From: Aeoliella sp052161615
GTDB lineage: Bacteria; Planctomycetota; Planctomycetia; Pirellulales; Lacipirellulaceae
DNA length: 64,000 bases
Direction of reading: 5' to 3'
Assembly (NCBI RefSeq): GCF_052161615.1
Contig: NZ_CP197417.1
Location: 3,224,001-3,288,000 of the forward strand
The notes under the pieces are model-generated. The model had not been told where the DNA came from. It did not search any database and was given only the letters and a program-made list of their open reading frames with translations. A program made the translations under genes and the position numbers. Shown here one piece after another: positions 60,527 to 64,000 of the stretch (its first letter is position 1; each line of letters starts with the position of its first letter).

Positions 60527-61000
60527 AGCAAAGGATCTGCAACTCGTAGGACTTTTACGACTTAGATTTTTATGAGTAGCAACCGTAGAGCGGCCTCACG
60601 GGCGAATGGCGAGTCCCCATTGTAGTCGCAATAGCTCTTATTGTGGCAGTGCGTTGGACACGCCTTGCCATGAGGACAATCCAGACTCCTGAATTGACCC
60701 TAACTTGGTCGGCGAAGACGGATAACGACAAGCGCGAGCCGTGATCAACAAGGGCTTAAGCTGCTCTCTGCGACCAGATTGTGATCCCATTGCACCGCTA
60801 CCGCAAACGGGACGCCTAGCTGAGGAAATCAGCCATCAGGCCACGGTCGACCTCTAGCAGCTGATTTCGAGAGCGAACATAGGCGATTCACGCGCAACGG
60901 CTTCTCCAAATAACCGGCGAGCCGCTGCGTCACAGGCCCCCTGATACCTACAGAAGAACACGAGGATCTCCTGCACAGCGCCTGATGGCGGCATGAGGCC
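60527..61000. other. Non-coding region between the repeat protein and polyketide synthase genes
   Basis: 474 nt with no gene seen. It includes the promoter side of the repeat-protein gene and the 3' side of the polyketide synthase gene. A 9-bp inverted repeat (GAAATCAGC / GCTGATTTC, 60825-60833 and 60860-60868) with a 26-nt loop might be a terminator, without a T-run. Confidence 0.45.
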
Positions 61001-62098
61001 CTACTTACTCGGCATCAGCAAACACGCCTCGATCGCCAAGCCCGGTCCGAAGCCGAGCATCACGGTGGGGCCACGCTGGGCGTCGCGGAGTTGGTCGAGG
61101 ACAAAGAGCACCGTGGGGGACGACATATTGCCGTACTGGCGGAGGGTTTCGTGGGAGGCGGCGAGCGCGTTGTCGGGAAGGCTCAAGGCTTCTTGGCAGG
61201 CGTGCAGGATTCTAGGGCCGCCGGGGTGGATGGCCCAGCCGGTGATGTCGCTGATCGTGAGACTATTCCCGCGTAGCCACGATTCCATGCGGCCATGTAG
61301 TTCTTGGCGTATGAGTTCGGGAACGGCGGCCGACAAGGTCATCTGAAACCCATGATCTCCGATTGCCCAGCTCATGGCGTCCTCACTGTTGGGGACGATT
61401 TCGGCGAAATCGTCGTGCAGATTCCAGGGCGACGAACTGTTGGTTCCGCTTTGTACGACCAGCGCAGCGGCCCCGTCGGCGAACAGCGAGTTCGATACGA
61501 TTCGCTCGTTCGTCCATTCGTATTGGTAGTGCAAGCTGCAGAGTTCGACCGCTACCAGCATCACACGCGCCGACGGATCGGCTTTGGCGAACGCCTTGGC
61601 GACGCGCAGTCCGTTGAGTGCCCCATGGCAACCCATGAATCCCACGTGGGTGCGGGGGACGCGAGGCGATAGGCCGAGGCGATCGATCAATTGCACGTCG
61701 AACGACGGGGCGAAGAACCCGCTGCACGAGACGGTCACCAAATGAGTGATGGTCTCGGCCGGCGTGGAGGAGGCGTCTAAGGCTTGCTCGGCGGCACGCC
61801 GAGCCAAGTCGCCGGCCTGCTCGCGGTACACGCTCATGCGCTCGGCCGTGCTGGGTCCGTAGGGATTCGCGGCGGTCGACGGCTCGTAGTACGCCTGCTC
61901 GGCAGGTTGTCCATTGGTAGAAGCCGTGAGCAGCACGCTGTGCCGCGACTCGACGCCGGAGCGCTGGTAGAGTTTCGGCGCAAGTTGCCGCTGCTTGTCG
62001 CTGGCGACGCAACTGGCAAGCGCGAACTCGGCCGCCTCGTGCTGGGCGATGGAATGTTCGGGGAGGGCGAGGCCCAGTCCGGCGATATGGATGGTCAT
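61001..62098 (-). CDS. Type III polyketide synthase
   Basis: 365 residues of the chalcone/stilbene-synthase family. Catalytic triad visible: C125 (VSCSGFFAP), H291 (AIHPGGPRIL) and N324 (YGNMSSP). The protein condenses acyl-CoA with malonyl-CoA; in bacteria with this neighbourhood the products are often alkylresorcinols or alkylpyrones. It begins 15 nt after the FAD reductase gene. Start ATG with standard N terminus MTIHIAGLGLALPE. Product cannot be predicted. Confidence 0.93.
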   Translation of the reverse strand: MTIHIAGLGLALPEHSIAQHEAAEFALASCVASDKQRQLAPKLYQRSGVESRHSVLLTASTNGQPAEQAYYEPSTAANPYGPSTAERMSVYREQAGDLARRAAEQALDASSTPAETITHLVTVSCSGFFAPSFDVQLIDRLGLSPRVPRTHVGFMGCHGALNGLRVAKAFAKADPSARVMLVAVELCSLHYQYEWTNERIVSNSLFADGAAALVVQSGTNSSSPWNLHDDFAEIVPNSEDAMSWAIGDHGFQMTLSAAVPELIRQELHGRMESWLRGNSLTISDITGWAIHPGGPRILHACQEALSLPDNALAASHETLRQYGNMSSPTVLFVLDQLRDAQRGPTVMLGFGPGLAIEACLLMPSK

Positions 62099-62113
62099 GA
62101 TGTTTTGTGCTTT

Positions 62114-63262
62114 CTAGTTCGAGGCATGCGCCCCAATCCATCTGCCCAGCGCCTCGCCGACGCGAGGTTGGTGTCGTAGCCCGGCGATGCTCCAGCGGAG
62201 CACCTGCGGATGCCGTACGCCCCAAGCGATCAGACGGCAGGCACGCTGTCGCGATCGCAAGCGGCGTGTGTGTTGTTGGTGCCACTCGCTGGCGAGTTGT
62301 TCACTGTAGTTGTTCACGGCTAGTTCGACGACTGGAGCTAGTGCGATGGCACCTTCGATCGCCGCGGCCATTCCTTCGCCTGTGAACGGTTCGACGTACC
62401 CTGCCGCATCGCCGACGACGAAAACTCGTTCGCCGGCGAGCTTGGTGGCATGCTGCGTGATGGGCCGGGTGCCACGAAGCGGCAGGTCGTCGGGGATCGC
62501 GTCGCCATCGAGTCCCGCCGCGTGTAGGATGGCGCGGAGGATCTTCAACAGCGAAGTATCTCGCGACACGCAATCGGCATCGATCGCGGCGGCGACGTTC
62601 ACCAAGTTGTTTTCTGCGCGGGCGAGACCGACGTAACCCTGCTCGGCGACCGCCATCACGATCGCGCCTTCGGGCACTTGGCTTTCAAGACGTGGGGACT
62701 CAACTGCGGCTCCAACACCGAGTCGCGACTGGGGATGGATCGTTGTGCAAAACCCCGGCAGGTCACTCAAGGACGGGTGCCCGAGTCCGTCGCACGCTAA
62801 CACGACTCGCGCCCGGACTTCGTGATGCGTGCCATCAAAACGCGACACTCGCACCACGCGGTGGCTACTCGAATCACCGCGAAGCACTTTGCATCGCGAT
62901 CCGGGTTGAAACGTGACGCCCGCTTCCATTGCCGCATCGACCAGCGATTGATCCATCGCCCGGCGAGTCACGCACACGCCCGGCGGCAGCGGAACGACTG
63001 CCGAGCGGCCACGCTGGACGAGTTCGAGCCGATCGAAGCGTGCGGGATTGCTACGCTCGATGCGGTCGGCGAGGCCGATCGACTTCAGTGCCAAGAGCGC
63101 CCGCGGATTGAGGCAACCGCCGCAAACTTTGTCTCGTGGAAAACGATTCGCGTCGAGGAGCAAGGTGCGACGGCCTGCCTTGGCGGCAAGGTACGCGGAC
63201 ACAGCACCGGCTGGGCCCGCACCGATTACCACTACATCCCACAGGTTTGCGGAGCTCGTCAT
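62114..63262 (-). CDS. FAD-dependent oxidoreductase (geranylgeranyl-reductase-like) of the polyketide cluster
   Basis: 382 residues: FAD-binding motif VVIGAGPAGAVSAYLAAKAG at 11-30, and DKVCGGCLNPRAL following, typical of the geranylgeranyl-reductase/halogenase-like flavoproteins. Its ATG overlaps the TGA of the methyltransferase gene (ATGA), and it is followed by the PKS after 15 nt. The likely role is oxidation or hydroxylation of the polyketide product. Starts upstream of this ATG would lie within the methyltransferase gene and lack the FAD motif at the N-terminus. Confidence 0.92.
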   Translation of the reverse strand: MTSSANLWDVVVIGAGPAGAVSAYLAAKAGRRTLLLDANRFPRDKVCGGCLNPRALLALKSIGLADRIERSNPARFDRLELVQRGRSAVVPLPPGVCVTRRAMDQSLVDAAMEAGVTFQPGSRCKVLRGDSSSHRVVRVSRFDGTHHEVRARVVLACDGLGHPSLSDLPGFCTTIHPQSRLGVGAAVESPRLESQVPEGAIVMAVAEQGYVGLARAENNLVNVAAAIDADCVSRDTSLLKILRAILHAAGLDGDAIPDDLPLRGTRPITQHATKLAGERVFVVGDAAGYVEPFTGEGMAAAIEGAIALAPVVELAVNNYSEQLASEWHQQHTRRLRSRQRACRLIAWGVRHPQVLRWSIAGLRHQPRVGEALGRWIGAHASN

Positions 63263-63963
63263 TGTGGCCTTTTCCAGCACATTAGATACCGCTCGGGCCA
63301 GTGCCTGGTAAATGTGGTACCGGCGAGCCCCGCTTCGGCGGCCAAACCTTTGGCTTCCTCGACGGTGAACGCGCCGAGCACCGACACCGGCCCGTCGTAA
63401 TGCACGATAGGCGACCGCGACAGAAGTCGACACCCCACTTGTGCGAGGAAATAACCGAATCGGCTCCGAACCAGATCGTCGACCAGCACCGCATGCCGGG
63501 CGGCTTGCGACATCTTGCGAAGCACTGCGATTGCTTCGGGCTCGCTGAGGTGGTGAAGGAACAGCGAGCTGGTGACGATGTCGTACTCGTCCGCGAAGGG
63601 CTGCTCGAACACGTTGCAGACGTAGTAGTGACAGTTCGCACACCCTCGCTGCGCGGCAAGCGCCGTCGCGTGTCCGACGGCCGTCGAACTCATGTCGCAA
63701 CCGTGTATCACGACCTCGATTCCTGCGCGACGAGCGCGTTCGGCAAGCTGAACGCTGAGATCTCCGCCGCCACACGCAACGTCCAAAACGCGAATCGTTC
63801 GAATCGATCGCTCGCTAGCGATGTGCGTTATCGCACGCCACAAGTACTTCGTCGTAAGACTCCAAGCATTGATCCGCCGAAGTCCTGCGAGCGCGCGCTT
63901 ATGCTCTCTGGGATCGAGGTTAGGCTCGTCCATTCGCTCGGGAAAAACAGTTCGCGGGAGCAT
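63259..63963 (-). CDS. SAM-dependent methyltransferase of the polyketide cluster
   Basis: 234 residues with a class I methyltransferase fold: glycine loop VLDVACGGGDLSVQL near 60 and FLHHLSEPEAIAVLRKM near 135, followed by a C-terminal helical part with VDDLVRSR. Methylates a small molecule, most likely the hydroxylated polyketide. An internal ATG at 63933 is an alternative start. The gene begins 37 nt before the window edge, so more genes of the cluster may lie beyond. Coupled to the flavoprotein gene by ATGA. Confidence 0.85.
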   Translation of the reverse strand: MLPRTVFPERMDEPNLDPREHKRALAGLRRINAWSLTTKYLWRAITHIASERSIRTIRVLDVACGGGDLSVQLAERARRAGIEVVIHGCDMSSTAVGHATALAAQRGCANCHYYVCNVFEQPFADEYDIVTSSLFLHHLSEPEAIAVLRKMSQAARHAVLVDDLVRSRFGYFLAQVGCRLLSRSPIVHYDGPVSVLGAFTVEEAKGLAAEAGLAGTTFTRHWPERYLMCWKRPQ

Positions 63964-64000
63964 GTCGTTCGTGGCTGTAACAAAATGATCGGCTGATTGG

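Noticed and set aside
1..64000. tRNA, rRNA, CRISPR array, transposase, integrase or phage genes
   Set aside because: None was recognised: no regularly spaced repeats with unique spacers, no DDE motif proteins, no cloverleaf-like sequences with conserved TTCRANNC were noted in the gaps.

Overview
The window looks like chromosomal DNA of a planctomycete, most likely in the Pirellulales group. Evidence: a DUF1559 protein with a prepilin-type N terminus, three PEP-CTERM surface proteins with dockerin-like 'GDYN(N/S)DG' segments, an ECF sigma factor of the Rhodopirellula/Verrucomicrobium type coupled to a FecR-like protein, repeated secreted FAD oxidoreductases with golvesin-like C termini, DUF1080 proteins, Hanks-type kinases and many TTG/GTG starts. 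No rRNA, tRNA, CRISPR array, transposase or phage gene was recognised. Coding density is high and most genes are on the minus strand in long co-directional runs.

Region 1 (1-4.1 kb): a membrane-anchored Ser/Thr kinase on the plus strand converges on a secreted glutaminase-A-like protein. Region 2 (4.4-21.6 kb): twelve minus-strand genes with no internal gap above about 175 nt, closed by a 13-bp hairpin at 4365-4414. In transcription order: PEP-CTERM protein, DUF1559 protein, lipoprotein, FAD oxidoreductase, Gfo/Idh/MocA dehydrogenase, double DUF1080 protein, ECF sigma factor, FecR protein, FAD oxidoreductase, GxGYxYP protein, FAD oxidoreductase, second PEP-CTERM protein. This reads as a redox-based glycan-utilisation locus with its own sigma/FecR switch inside the operon.

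Region 3 (21.9-27.2 kb): a heavy-metal RND efflux operon (His-rich small protein, His-rich adaptor, CusA/CzcA-like pump) with a perfect TATAAT upstream. Region 4 (27.3-29.4 kb): a Na/Pi-cotransporter-like protein with a PhoU-like tail, divergent from a small planctomycete hypothetical gene. Region 5 (29.4-41.2 kb): an eight-gene minus-strand operon with a sigma70-like promoter, encoding an ExbB/ExbD-type motor together with a single-pass linker, a terpene-cyclase-like repeat lipoprotein, a large PQQ-propeller membrane protein, a TPR/oligopeptide-binding protein and a secreted hypothetical protein. I regard it as the best candidate for an undescribed system.

Region 6 (41.2-50.8 kb): thirteen co-directional genes in which a SUF Fe-S assembly set (sufR, sufC, sufB, sufD, Rieske protein, sufT) also holds an orphan nuoB, a DUF4160/DUF2442 pair and a Uma2 nuclease, and runs 15 nt later into three methanofuran-type cofactor genes (mfnD, mfnF, mfnE). 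The sufR promoter carries an inverted repeat across its -10 box. Region 7 (51-56.6 kb): an alanine/glycine:cation symporter, dusB, a secreted hypothetical protein and a second kinase. Region 8 (56.6-60.5 kb): a 638-nt non-coding stretch rich in inverted repeats, a run of 14 G, and a 1104-aa repetitive PEP-CTERM protein. Region 9 (61-64 kb): a type III polyketide synthase cluster with an FAD reductase and a methyltransferase.

All functions are read from motifs and family recognition by eye; no database search or structure prediction was run.
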